A stretch of DNA of 57,299 nt from Candidatus Neomarinimicrobiota bacterium (GCA_022573815.1 JACZTG010000013.1:1-57299); one strand, 5' to 3'; numbered from the stretch's first letter, positions 24,660 through 35,398 are shown. A program made the numbers and translations. Notes: generated by a model from the letters alone, not told the origin.

Positions 24660-25451
24660 CTACGTTCCCTGATTTTCCGTCGTGTGTATTCTAAAGGGCA
24701 TCCCGAAAGCGCTGAGCAATTCGAATCCCTCTTCATCTGTGTTTGCGGTCGTTACAATGGTAATGTCCATCCCCCGAATTTTATTAACTTTATCATAATC
24801 AATTTCGGGGAAAATAATCTGCTCTTTAACTCCAAAGGAATAATTTCCGAATCCGTCAAATGATTTTTGCCTCAGTCCGGTGAAATCGCGTACTCGCGGA
24901 ATGGCGATTGAAATCATCCTGTCGAGAAATTCGTACATCCGTTTTCCCCTGATGGTCACCCTTCCGCCGACGGCGTCGCCTTCTCGAATTTTAAAGTTCG
25001 CAATGGCTTTTTTTGCTCTGGTCACCACAGCTTTTTGACCCGCGATAATAGTAATATCGTCAACAGCGTTTTCAAGGTCTTTCTCGTCGTCTCTTGCTTT
25101 ACTCAGGCGGGTGTTAATAGAAATTTTCTCCAGCTTCGGAACCATATTCGGATTTCTATATTTAAATTTCTCAATCATATACGGAATGACCTTTTCTGCG
25201 TACAAGGTTTTCATTCTCGGCACATATTCTTCGGAACTCGCAGCTTTCTTCGGCTTCGCCGCTGCTTTTACCTCAGGCTTCTTTGCCGCTGCCTTTGCTT
25301 CAATTTTGGGCTTCGCCTCAGCTTTTCGCTTGGGACTCGTCTTTTTAGCCGGAGCTTTAGCTTTCGCCGCTGCCTTCGGTTTTGCTGCGGCTTTAGCTGC
25401 GGGTTTCTTCGCCGCTGCTTTTTTTGTCTTTTTATCTTTCTCTTCAGCCAA
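24660..25451 (-). CDS. rplE: 50S ribosomal protein L5 with a histone-like N-terminal extension
   Basis: 263 residues from TTG at 25451, two bases past the rplX stop; another TTG at 25481 lies inside rplX and is less likely. The usual L5 (about 180 residues) starts near residue 76: [60 protein letters not shown]. Residues 1-75 are an added Ala/Lys/Pro-rich stretch ([19 protein letters not shown] and similar) like H1-type or bacterial histone-like tails. L5 binds 5S rRNA; the tail could add nucleic-acid contacts, but this is inference. Confidence 0.95.
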   Translation of the reverse strand: MAEEKDKKTKKAAAKKPAAKAAAKPKAAAKAKAPAKKTSPKRKAEAKPKIEAKAAAKKPEVKAAAKPKKAASSEEYVPRMKTLYAEKVIPYMIEKFKYRNPNMVPKLEKISINTRLSKARDDEKDLENAVDDITIIAGQKAVVTRAKKAIANFKIREGDAVGGRVTIRGKRMYEFLDRMISIAIPRVRDFTGLRQKSFDGFGNYSFGVKEQIIFPEIDYDKVNKIRGMDITIVTTANTDEEGFELLSAFGMPFRIHTTENQGT

Positions 25452-25453
25452 CT

Positions 25454-25759
25454 TTAAGTTATCTCTCCACAATGCTGACAAACTCTTACATTGGAGCCGT
25501 CATCAATTATCTTATGTTTCTGTCTCGTAGGCGTGTTGCATTTTTTGCATATCAGCATCACGTTAGAAATATGTATTGGTGCGGAAAATTCCATTATCCC
25601 ACCCTGTTGCAGCTTTTGGGACGGTTTTGTGTGTCGCTTTACCAGGTTAAGCCCTTCCACAATAATCCGATTTTTCTTCGGAAGAGTCTTCAGCACTTTA
25701 CCTTTTTTGGTAGCGCTTGTCCCTGAGATAACTAATACCTCATCGCCGGTTCTTATCAT
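25454..25759 (-). CDS. rplX: 50S ribosomal protein L24 with a C-terminal Cys4 motif
   Basis: 101 residues. The KOW domain is clear: [58 protein letters not shown]. The C-terminus carries CKKC and CQHC pairs, probably a small zinc ribbon, after the normal core. L24 starts 50S assembly. Confidence 0.97.
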   Translation of the reverse strand: MIRTGDEVLVISGTSATKKGKVLKTLPKKNRIIVEGLNLVKRHTKPSQKLQQGGIMEFSAPIHISNVMLICKKCNTPTRQKHKIIDDGSNVRVCQHCGEIT

Positions 25760-25761
25760 TC

Positions 25762-26130
25762 TTAGACTACCTCCGGAGCCATGGATATTATCTTCATATG
25801 GCGTTTTTCTCTGAGTTCACGTCCCACGGGACCGAATATACGGGTTCCTATCGGTTCCAGAGAATCATCCACCAATACGGCTGCGTTCTCGTCAAATCTT
25901 ATATACGAGCCGTCTTTCCTTGCCCGCTCTTTTTTCACTCTCACGATAACAGCTTTCAGTACCTGCCCTTTTTTCACCATTCCGTTGGGAATTGCGCTCT
26001 TGACAGTTACAACGATGACATCGCCGATAGTGCCGTAACGTCGTTTACTTCCGCCAAGCACTTTGATGCACATAATTTTTTTTGCTCCCGTGTTATCCGC
26101 AACGGGCATTCTTGTTTCGACCTGAATCAT
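25762..26130 (-). CDS. rplN: 50S ribosomal protein L14
   Basis: 122 residues, the standard length. [40 protein letters not shown] and the end [20 protein letters not shown] are L14, which forms an inter-subunit bridge and is the docking site for silencing factor RsfS. Confidence 0.98.
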   Translation of the reverse strand: MIQVETRMPVADNTGAKKIMCIKVLGGSKRRYGTIGDVIVVTVKSAIPNGMVKKGQVLKAVIVRVKKERARKDGSYIRFDENAAVLVDDSLEPIGTRIFGPVGRELREKRHMKIISMAPEVV

Positions 26131-26132
26131 CG

Positions 26133-26390
26133 CTATTTTGCCTTCTCAATAATTTCCGCTAATCGCCATTTCTTATTTTTGCTTATAGGTCTCGATTCGA
26201 TAATTTTCACGGTATCGCCGATTCCACTGCTGTTATCCCGATCGTGCGCCATAAATCGTTTTGACTTCCGCACCATCTTTTTATATACGGGATGTTGAAT
26301 TCTTCTTTCAACTTTAACTATGACGGTTTTATCGGCAGCGTCACTCACTACGATACCTGTTAGCGTTTTTCTTCTTCCGCTATCGCTCAC
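26133..26390 (-). CDS. rpsQ: 30S ribosomal protein S17
   Basis: 85 residues. [40 protein letters not shown] and the end [20 protein letters not shown] are S17, an OB-fold protein for early 30S assembly. It overlaps rpmC by four bases. Confidence 0.98.
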   Translation of the reverse strand: MSDSGRRKTLTGIVVSDAADKTVIVKVERRIQHPVYKKMVRKSKRFMAHDRDNSSGIGDTVKIIESRPISKNKKWRLAEIIEKAK

Positions 26391-26629
26391 TTCTTGCTCT
26401 CCTTGCCTTCATCCTCGACGGTGCCGGGAAATTTATAACTCCCTAATTTTTCTTCCTGCAATAAAGTTTTAAGTTGCGCTATCTCTCTGCGCACTACTTT
26501 TATCCGCTGCTCATTTTCAAGCTGCCTGAGCGAATGCTGAAATCGCAGATTATCCTGTTCTTCAATAGAATCAATAAGCTTGATCTCGGTTTCTTTTTTT
26601 GTCAGTTCTCTAAGTTCGGTACTTTTCAT
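26387..26629 (-). CDS. rpmC: 50S ribosomal protein L29, slightly long
   Basis: 80 residues. [20 protein letters not shown] and [20 protein letters not shown] are the two helices of L29. The usual protein is about 65 residues; the last 15 ([19 protein letters not shown]) are an acidic tail. L29 lies at the tunnel exit, where trigger factor docks. Confidence 0.95.
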   Translation of the reverse strand: MKSTELRELTKKETEIKLIDSIEEQDNLRFQHSLRQLENEQRIKVVRREIAQLKTLLQEEKLGSYKFPGTVEDEGKESKK

Positions 26630-26631
26630 TT

Positions 26632-27045
26632 CTATACTTCTAACCTCTTTACCACTTTTGTCTTGATAGGTAGTTTGTGCGAACCGAGTCTGAACGCTTC
26701 CTGAGCGGTCTCGTCATCCACACCGTCTATCTCAAATAATATTCGTCCCGGCTTCACTACTGCGACAAAATATTCGGGCGAACCTTTTCCTTTACCCATC
26801 CGGGTTTCAGCAGGTTTAAGCGTGACGGGTTTGCTGGGGAAAATCCGTATCCAGAGCTTGCCGTGTTTTTTTACTTTACGCGTTATAGCGACTCGCGCCG
26901 CTTCAATTTGTCTTCCTGTTATCCAGGCGGGTTCCAACGCTTTCAAGCCGTAAGTCCCGAAAGAGACCTTCGAACCTCGATGCGCCATACCTTTATTTCT
27001 TCCGCGCTGCTCTTTTCTGTGCTTTACTTTCCTCGGTTCTAACAT
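26632..27045 (-). CDS. rplP: 50S ribosomal protein L16
   Basis: 137 residues. [60 protein letters not shown] and [20 protein letters not shown] are L16, which contacts A-site tRNA at the peptidyl-transferase centre. Confidence 0.98.
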   Translation of the reverse strand: MLEPRKVKHRKEQRGRNKGMAHRGSKVSFGTYGLKALEPAWITGRQIEAARVAITRKVKKHGKLWIRIFPSKPVTLKPAETRMGKGKGSPEYFVAVVKPGRILFEIDGVDDETAQEAFRLGSHKLPIKTKVVKRLEV

Positions 27046-27051
27046 CTTTCT

Positions 27052-27696
27052 TTAATTCTCATCCGATTTCTTGAATTGTACTTCACCTGTGTAAATCCAA
27101 ACTTTAACGCCTACGGTTCCATAAGTAGTGAACGCTGTTGCCGTTGCGTAATCTATTTCAGCGCGGAGTGTTTGAAGCGGTACTCTGCCTTCTTGAAAAC
27201 GTTCTCTTCTGCCCATTTCGGAACCGCCCAGTCTTCCCCCTGCTCCGACCTTTATTCCGCCTGCTCCCATCCTCATCGTGGACATAATGGATTTCTTTAT
27301 GGCTCGTCTGTGAGAAACTTTTTCTTCCAACTGACGCGCGATATTTTGTGCCACAAGCAGAGCATCGAGTTCCGGTCGTTTGATTTCGCTCACATTGACC
27401 GCCACATCTCTGCCGGTGATTTTTTTGAGCTCTTCGCGCAGTTTATTAACTTCCGATCCTTTACTTCCGATAACTATTCCGGGTCTGGCGGTATGAATCG
27501 TTATCGTAATCCTTTTGTTGGTACGCTCGATTTGTATCTTCGATACTGCCGCTTTAACCAGTCGTTTGTAAACATATTTCCGCAGCATAATATCTTCGTT
27601 AAGTTTCGCTGCGAAATTCTTTTCGTCGAACCAGTTAGAATCCCAGGTCTTCACATACCCGAGTCTAAAACCGACAGGATGTACTTTCTGTCCCAT
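27052..27696 (-). CDS. rpsC: 30S ribosomal protein S3
   Basis: 214 residues. MGQKVHPVGFRLGYVKTWDS, the KH domain TARPGIVIGSKGSEVNKLRE, and the C-domain GAGGIKVGAGGRLGGSEMGR are S3. It lies at the mRNA entry channel and helps unwind mRNA. Confidence 0.98.
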   Translation of the reverse strand: MGQKVHPVGFRLGYVKTWDSNWFDEKNFAAKLNEDIMLRKYVYKRLVKAAVSKIQIERTNKRITITIHTARPGIVIGSKGSEVNKLREELKKITGRDVAVNVSEIKRPELDALLVAQNIARQLEEKVSHRRAIKKSIMSTMRMGAGGIKVGAGGRLGGSEMGRRERFQEGRVPLQTLRAEIDYATATAFTTYGTVGVKVWIYTGEVQFKKSDEN

Positions 27697-27698
27697 AC

Positions 27699-28064
27699 CT
27701 AACCTCTTACCTTCTTTGTTCTCTCATCCGGTGTGGCTACTATAACGGTCATATGAGCTGTCCTCTTTAATATGGGTGTTGCTCTTCCCATTGCTCTCGG
27801 CCGAAACCTTTTTATTGACGGACCGCCGTCTATATAAACTTCCTTCACAAATAGATTTTCGGGGTCCACGTTTCCGCCTTCCAAATTCACAAGATTCGCT
27901 ATCGCGCTGCGAACCGTCTTTTCTAAATCGGTTGAAGCCTTTTTCTTTGAAAAATGCAAAATGTTTATTGCGTCTTCCACATCTCTGCCTCTAATCAGGT
28001 CGGCTAAAAGCCTTACCTTCCGCGCTCCCTGCCTTGAATATTTTTTTATCGCTTTAGCGTTCAT
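27699..28064 (-). CDS. rplV: 50S ribosomal protein L22
   Basis: 121 residues. YSRQGARKVRLLADLIRGRD and the end RFRPRAMGRATPILKRTAHM followed by TVIVA are L22. Its loop lines the exit tunnel, where macrolides and arrest peptides act. Confidence 0.98.
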   Translation of the reverse strand: MNAKAIKKYSRQGARKVRLLADLIRGRDVEDAINILHFSKKKASTDLEKTVRSAIANLVNLEGGNVDPENLFVKEVYIDGGPSIKRFRPRAMGRATPILKRTAHMTVIVATPDERTKKVRG

Positions 28065-28066
28065 CC

Positions 28067-28354
28067 CTATCTGACCTTTGATGATGCGTCTTTTTTAGTT
28101 CCTGCGTGAGCTCGGAAAGTACGCGTTGGTGAAAATTCGCCAAGTTTATGTCCTACCATATTTTCCGATATATATACCGGAATAAATTTAATTCCGTTAT
28201 GCACCGCGATTGTGTGACCAACGAAATCCGGAGGAATCGTTGTCCTTCGGGACCACGTCTGAATAACTTTTTTCCCGCGCGTTTTGTTGAGTTCCTGAAT
28301 TTTCTTCAGGAGACGCTCATCAATATAAGGACCTTTTTTTAATGACCTCGGCAT
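28067..28354 (-). CDS. rpsS: 30S ribosomal protein S19
   Basis: 95 residues. [40 protein letters not shown] and [20 protein letters not shown] are S19 of the 30S head. Confidence 0.98.
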   Translation of the reverse strand: MPRSLKKGPYIDERLLKKIQELNKTRGKKVIQTWSRRTTIPPDFVGHTIAVHNGIKFIPVYISENMVGHKLGEFSPTRTFRAHAGTKKDASSKVR

Positions 28355-28357
28355 ATC

Positions 28358-29182
28358 CTACTTCGACCTCCGCTTAACAATATATTTATCCGAATGTTTC
28401 TTTCTGCGGGTCTTGCCGCCTTTTGCCGGCTTTCCCCACGGCGAAACAGGATGCCTTCCGCCCGAAGATTTTCCTTCTCCACCGCCCATTGGATGGTCAA
28501 CGGGATTCATAGCGACGCCTCGAACTTTCGGGCGTCTTCCGAGCCAACGGGAACGTCCCGCTTTTCCGATAACTATAAGTTCGTGATCCCTGTTTCCTAC
28601 CTGACCGATAGTCGCCGAACATTCTTTCCGCACCATTCTGATTTCACTTGACGGCAATTTCAAGAGAACGTAATCCCCTTCTTTAGCCATCACCTGAGCT
28701 GAAGTTCCGGCGCTGCGGACTGCCTGTCCGCCTTTACCTAAAGTCATTTCAATATTATGAACCATTGAACCGTTCGGAATATCGCTCAAAGGCATTGCAT
28801 TGCCCGATTTCAACGGTGAGCCGGCGCCTGATTGAATTTCGTCACCCACTTTTAATCCAACAGGACAAAGAATGTATCGTTTTTCTCCGTCAACGTAATG
28901 CAGCAGTGCGATTCTCGCCGACCTGTTCGGATCGTATTCGATAGTGGCAACTTTAGCCGGAATTCCGGTTTTATTTCTTCTGAAATCAATTATCCGGTAC
29001 TTCTTTTTATGACCGCCGCCTCTTCTACGCGCTGTCATTCTGCCGAGATTATTTCTTCCGCCTGTTCTCTTCTGAACTTTCAGAAGGCTCTTCTCAGGCT
29101 TATCGGTAGTAATCTCCTCAAATGTGGAGGTGGTCTTAAACCTTTGCGCAGGCGTTGACGGTTTATATTTTTTTATAGGCAT
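28358..29182 (-). CDS. rplB: 50S ribosomal protein L2
   Basis: 274 residues. [40 protein letters not shown], and the C-terminal [20 protein letters not shown] with [19 protein letters not shown] are L2. The conserved His of the HPMGGG loop, needed for peptidyl transfer, is present. Confidence 0.98.
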   Translation of the reverse strand: MPIKKYKPSTPAQRFKTTSTFEEITTDKPEKSLLKVQKRTGGRNNLGRMTARRRGGGHKKKYRIIDFRRNKTGIPAKVATIEYDPNRSARIALLHYVDGEKRYILCPVGLKVGDEIQSGAGSPLKSGNAMPLSDIPNGSMVHNIEMTLGKGGQAVRSAGTSAQVMAKEGDYVLLKLPSSEIRMVRKECSATIGQVGNRDHELIVIGKAGRSRWLGRRPKVRGVAMNPVDHPMGGGEGKSSGGRHPVSPWGKPAKGGKTRRKKHSDKYIVKRRSK

Positions 29183-29196
29183 CTGTTTTTACTCTG

Positions 29197-29511
29197 TTAC
29201 GGCGATTCGTTACCGTAAATATCAATAGTTTCATTTTCAAGCAGCGTGACTATCGCTTTCTTCCAATTCGGTTTTTTACCTGACGTTCTGATAGTCCGTC
29301 CTCCGCTTTTCACGGAAAGGTTTCTTGTCTTCCCCTTTATATTCATAGTCCTGACTTTCTTGACTCTTACGCCGAATTTTTCTTCAACCGCTTTTTTGAT
29401 TTCCAATTTATTCGATTCCACCGAAACCTGAAAAGCGTAACTGTTGTTCGCTTCCTGAAGATTGTGCATTTTTTCGGTCACTATCGGCCTGATAAGCATA
29501 TTGTTCTTCAT
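29197..29511 (-). CDS. rplW: 50S ribosomal protein L23
   Basis: 104 residues. LIRPIVTEKMHNLQEANNSY, EIKKAVEEKFGVRVKKVRTM and KPNWKKAIVTLLENETIDIY are L23, the tunnel-exit docking site for SRP and trigger factor. Overlaps rplD by four bases. Confidence 0.98.
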   Translation of the reverse strand: MKNNMLIRPIVTEKMHNLQEANNSYAFQVSVESNKLEIKKAVEEKFGVRVKKVRTMNIKGKTRNLSVKSGGRTIRTSGKKPNWKKAIVTLLENETIDIYGNESP

Positions 29512-30176
29512 TCGGATTCTACCTCTTCGGCGGGAGCAGGCTTACTCGGCTTATCAAATGCTTTGTTCAACGTTTCTACCGCTCCGGTCTCTATAATGAG
29601 ATATTTGCTGCTTAGTAGGTCTAATGTGGAGCTGAATTCCGCTTTCACAACCATCAAATTCGGTATGTTTCTCGACGCATAAAGAACGTTATCATTGAGT
29701 TCCTTCACCAGCAGAAGGTTGTTTCTTCCTGTCAAATCGAGTCCGGCAAGTAAATTGCGCATCTGCTTGGTTTTGGTATCCTGAAAGTTCAACTCCTCGA
29801 CTATCCGTATGCTTCCCGCCTTTGCGTGCAGTGAGAATGCGCTCTTCCGCGCTAATTGCCTGATTTTCTTGTTTACTTTATGACGGCTGACTCCCGGTTT
29901 GATAGCGAATGTATGACCACCGCCTCTCCAAATCGGAGTTCGAATCGTTCCGACTCTCGCCCGCCCGGTCCCTTTCTGACGCCACGGTTTCCTTCCGCTT
30001 CCCTGAACTTCAGCCTTGCTTTTCGTAGCGCGGCTTCCCTGTCTGAGATGAGCAAATTCGGCAACTACGGAAGAATAAATTGCGTCGTCGTTTGGCTCTA
30101 TTTCGAAGATTTGCGGGTTCAGGTTTACTTTCTTCCCGCTGTCTTCTCCGCTTGCTGTTAAAACGTTTATCCTCAT
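29508..30176 (-). CDS. rplD: 50S ribosomal protein L4
   Basis: 222 residues. The tunnel loop (QGSRATKSKAEVQGSGRKPW, RQKGTGRARVGTIRTPIWRG) is diagnostic. In E. coli L4 also represses the S10 operon by binding its leader, but no separate S10 leader exists here because tuf lies 9 bases before rpsJ. The C-terminus has a short acidic tail. Confidence 0.98.
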   Translation of the reverse strand: MRINVLTASGEDSGKKVNLNPQIFEIEPNDDAIYSSVVAEFAHLRQGSRATKSKAEVQGSGRKPWRQKGTGRARVGTIRTPIWRGGGHTFAIKPGVSRHKVNKKIRQLARKSAFSLHAKAGSIRIVEELNFQDTKTKQMRNLLAGLDLTGRNNLLLVKELNDNVLYASRNIPNLMVVKAEFSSTLDLLSSKYLIIETGAVETLNKAFDKPSKPAPAEEVESE

Positions 30177-30177
30177 T

Positions 30178-30816
30178 CTAATTCCAAATTCTCACTGTAG
30201 CGTTGATAGCTCCGGGAACCGGTCCCTTGACTAACAATAAATTTTTCTCTAAATCAATTTTCAATATGCGGATTTTCTTCAGCGTTACTTTATCCCCGCC
30301 CATTCTTCCTGCCATCCGCATCCCCTTGAACACTCTCGATGGATAAGAACTTGCTCCTATCGAACCGCGTGACCTGTGCATATCGGTTTGCCCGTGAGTT
30401 TTCGGACCGCCTGCGAAATTATATCTTTTCACAACACCGGCAAATCCCTTACCTATGGATTTGGACGAGATTTTTACCAATTCGCCTTCCTTGAACTGAT
30501 CAACATTCAGCTCCGCGCCGACTTCAACGGGTTTTTCCTCTTCACCATCCGTAACCGTTATGGGACCTTCAAATTCAGCCATATGCTTTCTCGGCTCTAT
30601 TCCTAATTTCTTATAGATAGCCAGCTGCGGTTTCTTGGATTTATTTTCCTTCACAATATCATAGGCAATCTGAACAGCGTTGTAGCCGTCTATTTCATCG
30701 GTTTTAATCTGTGTGACAACACACGTTTCTACTTCTATAAGAGTAGCGGGAATACTTTTTCCGTCCTCCATAAAGAAACGTGTCATACCTAATTTTTTGC
30801 CTATCAGACCAGCCAT
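30178..30816 (-). CDS. rplC: 50S ribosomal protein L3
   Basis: 212 residues. [20 protein letters not shown], and the extension [20 protein letters not shown] followed by [20 protein letters not shown] are L3. The Gln of the HGQTD stretch, methylated by PrmB in other bacteria, is present. Confidence 0.98.
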   Translation of the reverse strand: MAGLIGKKLGMTRFFMEDGKSIPATLIEVETCVVTQIKTDEIDGYNAVQIAYDIVKENKSKKPQLAIYKKLGIEPRKHMAEFEGPITVTDGEEEKPVEVGAELNVDQFKEGELVKISSKSIGKGFAGVVKRYNFAGGPKTHGQTDMHRSRGSIGASSYPSRVFKGMRMAGRMGGDKVTLKKIRILKIDLEKNLLLVKGPVPGAINATVRIWN

Positions 30817-30817
30817 T

Positions 30818-31126
30818 TCAGACCTTTATCTCAATATCTACACCCGACGGAAGGTCGAGCTTCATCAGTGCGTCAACGGTTTTAGGAGTGGAATTCAAGA
30901 TGTCCAACAGCCGCTTATGGATTTTCGTCTGAAACTGCTCTCTCGATTTTTTATTTACATGCGGAGAGCGAAGAACCGTAATTATCGTTCTGCGCGTCGG
31001 GAGAGGGATTGGACCGGACACAACTGCTCCGGTTGATCTTGCCGTCTTCATAATCAACGCTGTGGATTTATCCACAAGCTTATGATCATAGGCTTTGAGC
31101 CTGATTCTTATTGTCTGTCCCGCCAT
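30818..31126 (-). CDS. rpsJ: 30S ribosomal protein S10 (NusE)
   Basis: 102 residues. [40 protein letters not shown] and the end [13 protein letters not shown] are S10. As NusE it also pairs with NusB and with the KOW domain of NusG, coupling transcription and translation. Confidence 0.98.
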   Translation of the reverse strand: MAGQTIRIRLKAYDHKLVDKSTALIMKTARSTGAVVSGPIPLPTRRTIITVLRSPHVNKKSREQFQTKIHKRLLDILNSTPKTVDALMKLDLPSGVDIEIKV

Positions 31127-31135
31127 TTAATATCC

Positions 31136-32326
31136 CTATTCTATTATCTCTGTTACTACGCCTGCGCCGACTGTATGTCCGCCCTCGCGGATTGCGAACC
31201 TGAGTTCCTTCTCCATTGCGATTGGCGATATCAATTCAACTTCAAGGTTCACGTTATCGCCCGGCATTACCATCTCGCTCCCATCGGGAAGCTTCACAAG
31301 ACCCGTTACGTCCGTTGTGCGGAAGTAAAACTGCGGCCTGTAACCTTTGAAGAACGGCGTGTGACGACCGCCCTCGTCTTTCGACAGGATGTATATCTCG
31401 CCCCTGAACTTCGTATGAGGCTTGATCGAACCCGGTTTGGCTACTACCATTCCCCGCTTCAGGTATTCCTTGTCAACTCCGCGCATCAGGAGACCGACGT
31501 TATCGCCTGCCTCTCCACGGTCAAGAAGTTTCCTGAACATCTCAACACCTGTGATTGTCATCTTCTTATCCGCGTCAAGACCCACAAGCTCCATCTCGTC
31601 GCCTACCGTTACAACACCGCGCTCTATCCTGCCTGTGCCTACCGTTCCGCGCCCCGTTATTGAGAATACATCTTCTATAGGCAACAGGAACGGTTTATCT
31701 ATCTCCCGCTCGGGTATGGGTATATAGGAATCAACTGCGTCAAGCAACTCCTGTAAGCATTTGGTCTTCTCAGCGTCATCAGGATTGTTAAGAGCGTCAA
31801 GCGCGCTGCCCTGTATTATCGGTATATCATCGCCCGGGAACTCGTACTTGTTGAGAAGCTCCCGCAGTTCAAGCTCTACGAGCTCGATAAGCTCCGGGTC
31901 GTCAACCATATCGGTTTTATTTAAAAATACAACTATGGAGGGGACGTTGACCTGACGGGCTAAAAGAACATGCTCTCTCGTCTGAGGCATAGGACCGTCA
32001 GCCGCGGATACTACCAAGATAGCGCCGTCCATCTGGGCGGCTCCCGTTATCATATTCTTGATATAGTCGGCATGACCGGGGCAATCTACGTGAGCGTAAT
32101 GACGCTCTTCCGTCTCATACTCAACGTGCGCCGTGGCGATAGTGATGCCGCGCTCTTTCTCTTCAGGCGCGTTATCTATGGAATCAAACGAACGTTCGTC
32201 CGCTAAACCTTTCTTACTCAAATACATTGTAATGGCGCTGGTCAGTGTGGTCTTACCGTGATCCACATGACCGATCGTTCCGATGTTTACGTGTGGCTTG
32301 GTCCTCTCATACTTTTCCTTAGCCAT
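31136..32326 (-). CDS. tuf: Elongation factor Tu, copy 1 (str operon)
   Basis: 396 residues. GTPase motifs are GHVDHGKT (19-26), DCPGH (81-85) and NKTD (136-139). Domains 2 and 3 are complete to [15 protein letters not shown]. It delivers aminoacyl-tRNA to the ribosome. It stands between fusA and rpsJ, joining the str and S10 operons. The encoded protein is identical to copy 2 at 47030; only about four silent base differences were seen. Confidence 0.98.
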   Translation of the reverse strand: MAKEKYERTKPHVNIGTIGHVDHGKTTLTSAITMYLSKKGLADERSFDSIDNAPEEKERGITIATAHVEYETEERHYAHVDCPGHADYIKNMITGAAQMDGAILVVSAADGPMPQTREHVLLARQVNVPSIVVFLNKTDMVDDPELIELVELELRELLNKYEFPGDDIPIIQGSALDALNNPDDAEKTKCLQELLDAVDSYIPIPEREIDKPFLLPIEDVFSITGRGTVGTGRIERGVVTVGDEMELVGLDADKKMTITGVEMFRKLLDRGEAGDNVGLLMRGVDKEYLKRGMVVAKPGSIKPHTKFRGEIYILSKDEGGRHTPFFKGYRPQFYFRTTDVTGLVKLPDGSEMVMPGDNVNLEVELISPIAMEKELRFAIREGGHTVGAGVVTEIIE

Positions 32327-32375
32327 CTATCTCCTCCTCACCTGACCCGTATCGCGCAGGCTGCTGTTGTATTTC

Positions 32376-34463
32376 TCAGGCGGCATCTATTGCGCCTGCA
32401 TTTTCAAGTATTTTTTCTTCAACCTGTTTCGGTAACTTTTCATATTTTGAGAACTGCATTGAGAATACCGCTCTTCCCTGTGTCATAGACCTTGAATCCG
32501 TCGCGTAACCGAACATTCGCGCTAACGGAACTTGCGCCTTGATGACCTGTGCGCTCCCACGCGGCGTCATACTCTCGATTTTGCCGCGTCTTGACGTAAT
32601 GTCCCCCACTAAGTCGCCGAGATATTCGTCAGGAGTGACTACTTCAACTGCCATAATCGGCTCAAGCAAAACGGGAGCGGCTTTCTTAGCTCCGGCTTTC
32701 AATGCCATTGAACCTGCTATCTTGAACGCTATTTCAGATGAATCCACATCATGGTAAGAGCCGTCAACTAAAGTGACCTCTACGTCTATCATCGGGTATC
32801 CCGCGATAACTCCGTTGGTCAATGCCTCCTGAATACCTTGCGAGACCGCTGAGATATATTCTTTTGGAATCGCGCCGCCGACTATCTTATCGTGAAATAC
32901 ATATTCTTTTCCGGGTTCGCTGGGCTCGATAATAATATTGCAATGCCCGTATTGTCCACGACCACCGCTCTGACGGATGAATTTGCCTTCCGCCTCAACC
33001 TTTTTGGTAATAGTCTCTTTATAAGCGACCTGCGGACGACCGACTTTCGCCTGAACATTGAACTCTCTTAAAAGCCTGTCAACTAATATCTCAAGATGAA
33101 GCTCGCCCATTCCAGATAAAATCGTTTGACCGGTTTCTTCGTTGGTCTTGACCCGGAATGTGGGATCTTCCTCGGACAGTTTCGTTAATCCTAAAGAGAG
33201 TGAATCCTGGTCTGCTTTTGATACCGGCTCAACTGCGACAGCGATGACCGGTTCAGGGAAATGCATCGATTCGAGAAGGATAGGATTATCTTTCATTGTG
33301 ATGGTATCGCCCGTTTTCGTTTTGTTCAATCCTACCATGGCACAAATATCTCCCGTGCCGACTTCATCCAAATCTTCACGCTTGTTGGAATGCATCAGAA
33401 GAATCCTGCTGACTCTTTCTTTTTTGGTCGTATTCACATTATAAACTGTGTTGCCCTTTTTAAAAGTGCCGGAGTAAACTCTCACATAAGTCAATCTTCC
33501 CACGAACGGGTCTGTTACTATCTTAAAGGCTAATGCGCTAAACGGTTCGCTGTCATCCGCCTTTCGCTCGATTTCATCGCCCGTGTCCGGGTCTATTCCT
33601 TTGGTGGGAGGCAGATCCAACGGAGAAGGGAGAAAATGATTTACTGCGTCTAAAAGTCGTTGCACACCCTGATTTTTGAATGCCGAGCCGCAGATAACAG
33701 GTATGACCTGATTTGCGATAGTTGCTTTCCTGAGCGCTGCTAATACCCGCTCCGTGCTTATCTCTTTCTCTTCTAAATAATCTTCCAACAGATGATCGTC
33801 GTAAGTCGCAGCCTCTTCTATAAGATGCTTCCGCGCGGTTTGAGCATTTTCTATCAGGTCGTTGGGGATTTCACCGTAATCGTAGTTCATCCCCTGTGAA
33901 CCGAGATTATAAATAACGGTTCTCATTTCTAACAGGTCGATGATCCCGTTAAACATTTCTCCCTCGCCAAGAGGAAGAACTATAGGAAGCGGATTCGCGT
34001 CGAGTCTTTCCTTCATCATATCAACTACATAATTGAAATCGGCTCCTACTCTGTCCATCTTGTTAACAAAAGCTATTCTCGGAATTTCATATTTATTCGC
34101 CTGATTCCAGACCGTCTCGGACTGCGGCTCCACGCCGCCCACTGCGCAGAACAATGCGACAGCGCCGTCAAGCACCCGCAATGACCGCTCTACTTCCATA
34201 GTGAAATCTACATGACCGGGAGTATCGATAATATTTATCTTGTGACCCTCCCACTCGCACGAAGTTGCGGCGCTCGTTATGGTTATGCCTCTCTCTTTTT
34301 CCTGCTCCATCCAATCCATCGTGGCGGCTCCGTCATGAACTTCGCCCATCCGATGAAGTTTCCCCGTATAAAACAGAATTCGCTCTGTAGTTGTGGTCTT
34401 CCCGGCGTCTATGTGCGCCATAATGCCTATATTGCGAACTTTACTTAAATCTTTAACCGCCAT
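32376..34463 (-). CDS. fusA: Elongation factor G
   Basis: 695 residues, normal length. [19 protein letters not shown] (16-34) is the P-loop, [20 protein letters not shown] and [10 protein letters not shown] are the further G motifs. Domains III-V follow with [18 protein letters not shown] and [18 protein letters not shown]. It moves tRNA and mRNA through the ribosome. It has domain-IV tip features of a translocase, not of the recycling-only form, as far as can be seen. Confidence 0.98.
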   Translation of the reverse strand: MAVKDLSKVRNIGIMAHIDAGKTTTTERILFYTGKLHRMGEVHDGAATMDWMEQEKERGITITSAATSCEWEGHKINIIDTPGHVDFTMEVERSLRVLDGAVALFCAVGGVEPQSETVWNQANKYEIPRIAFVNKMDRVGADFNYVVDMMKERLDANPLPIVLPLGEGEMFNGIIDLLEMRTVIYNLGSQGMNYDYGEIPNDLIENAQTARKHLIEEAATYDDHLLEDYLEEKEISTERVLAALRKATIANQVIPVICGSAFKNQGVQRLLDAVNHFLPSPLDLPPTKGIDPDTGDEIERKADDSEPFSALAFKIVTDPFVGRLTYVRVYSGTFKKGNTVYNVNTTKKERVSRILLMHSNKREDLDEVGTGDICAMVGLNKTKTGDTITMKDNPILLESMHFPEPVIAVAVEPVSKADQDSLSLGLTKLSEEDPTFRVKTNEETGQTILSGMGELHLEILVDRLLREFNVQAKVGRPQVAYKETITKKVEAEGKFIRQSGGRGQYGHCNIIIEPSEPGKEYVFHDKIVGGAIPKEYISAVSQGIQEALTNGVIAGYPMIDVEVTLVDGSYHDVDSSEIAFKIAGSMALKAGAKKAAPVLLEPIMAVEVVTPDEYLGDLVGDITSRRGKIESMTPRGSAQVIKAQVPLARMFGYATDSRSMTQGRAVFSMQFSKYEKLPKQVEEKILENAGAIDAA

Positions 34464-34481
34464 TATCTACTGCTGATTTCC

Positions 34482-34955
34482 TTATATTCTGAAGTGAGCG
34501 AAAGCCTTGTTAGCTTCTGCCATCTTATGTGTGTTTTTCTTCTTCTCTATGGTGGCGCCTTCATTCTTAAAAGCCGCCATCAATTCGTTTGCCAATCGCT
34601 CTGCCATACTTTTGCCGCCGCCTGATCGGGCAAATACTATAAGCCATCTCATCGCCAAAGCCTGTTTCCGCTTAGGGTTTATCTCTATAGGAACCTGATA
34701 TGTGGAGCCGCCGATCCTCCTTGAGCGTACTTCCAACATCGGTGTGGCATTTTCCAGCGCTTTTTTGAACACTTCCAAAGGCTCATTGGATTTGAGCTTT
34801 TTACCGATCAAATCCAGGGAGTCATAAAAAATTGTTTCGGCTATGCTTTTCTTTCCCTTCAGCATAATGTTATTGATGAACTTGCTTACTACAAGATCGT
34901 CGAACTTCGGGTCGGGAAGTATCGTTCTCTTTTCGGGTCTTCTTCGTCTCGACAT
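34482..34955 (-). CDS. rpsG: 30S ribosomal protein S7
   Basis: 157 residues. MSRRRRPEKRTILPDPKFDD, VSKFINNIMLKGKKSIAETI and EVRSRRIGGSTYQVPIEINP are S7, which starts assembly of the 30S head. The end KKKNTHKMAEANKAFAHFRI is standard. Confidence 0.98.
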   Translation of the reverse strand: MSRRRRPEKRTILPDPKFDDLVVSKFINNIMLKGKKSIAETIFYDSLDLIGKKLKSNEPLEVFKKALENATPMLEVRSRRIGGSTYQVPIEINPKRKQALAMRWLIVFARSGGGKSMAERLANELMAAFKNEGATIEKKKNTHKMAEANKAFAHFRI

Positions 34956-34958
34956 ATC

Positions 34959-35333
34959 TTATGCTTTCGGTTTTTTAGTGCCGTAACGTGAGCGGCTTGT
35001 TCTTCTGTCATCAACACCGCTTGCGTCCAGCGTTCCGCGGATAATATGATACCTGACTCCCGGTAGGTCTTTGACTCTTCCGCCCTCAATCAGTACGATT
35101 GAATGCTCCTGAAGATTATGTCCTTCGCCCGGAATGTAGGCTGTCACTTCAAACCCGTTGGTAAGACGCACACGAGCCACCTTCCGTAAAGCGGAATTCG
35201 GCTTTTTCGGAGTGGTTGTATATACCCGCGTGCAAACCCCTCTTTTCTGAGGCGAACCGCCGAGCGCCGGAGCCGAAGTTTTCTTCTTCTGCGCTGAGCG
35301 ACCCTTCCTTATAAGTTGACTTATTGTCGGCAT
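34959..35333 (-). CDS. rpsL: 30S ribosomal protein S12
   Basis: 124 residues. [40 protein letters not shown] and [20 protein letters not shown] are S12. The lysine of TPKKPNSA (streptomycin-resistance site) is the wild-type K; the second site, [10 protein letters not shown], is also unchanged. First gene of the str unit. Confidence 0.98.
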   Translation of the reverse strand: MPTISQLIRKGRSAQKKKTSAPALGGSPQKRGVCTRVYTTTPKKPNSALRKVARVRLTNGFEVTAYIPGEGHNLQEHSIVLIEGGRVKDLPGVRYHIIRGTLDASGVDDRRTSRSRYGTKKPKA

Positions 35334-35370
35334 TTCATCCTTTTTTATTCATTTCTTGTAAAGCCAAATA

Positions 35371-35398
35371 AAGGTAATAGAATTGACGTTATTGTCAA
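35371..35398 (-). promoter_or_regulatory. Promoter of the rpsL-to-rplQ transcription unit
   Basis: On the - strand: -35 TTGACA (35398-35393), 16 bases, -10 TACCTT (35376-35371). The -35 lies in an inverted repeat TTGAC-N6-GTCAA (35383-35398), a possible operator. It is the only clear promoter found between rpoC and rplQ. Confidence 0.6.
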
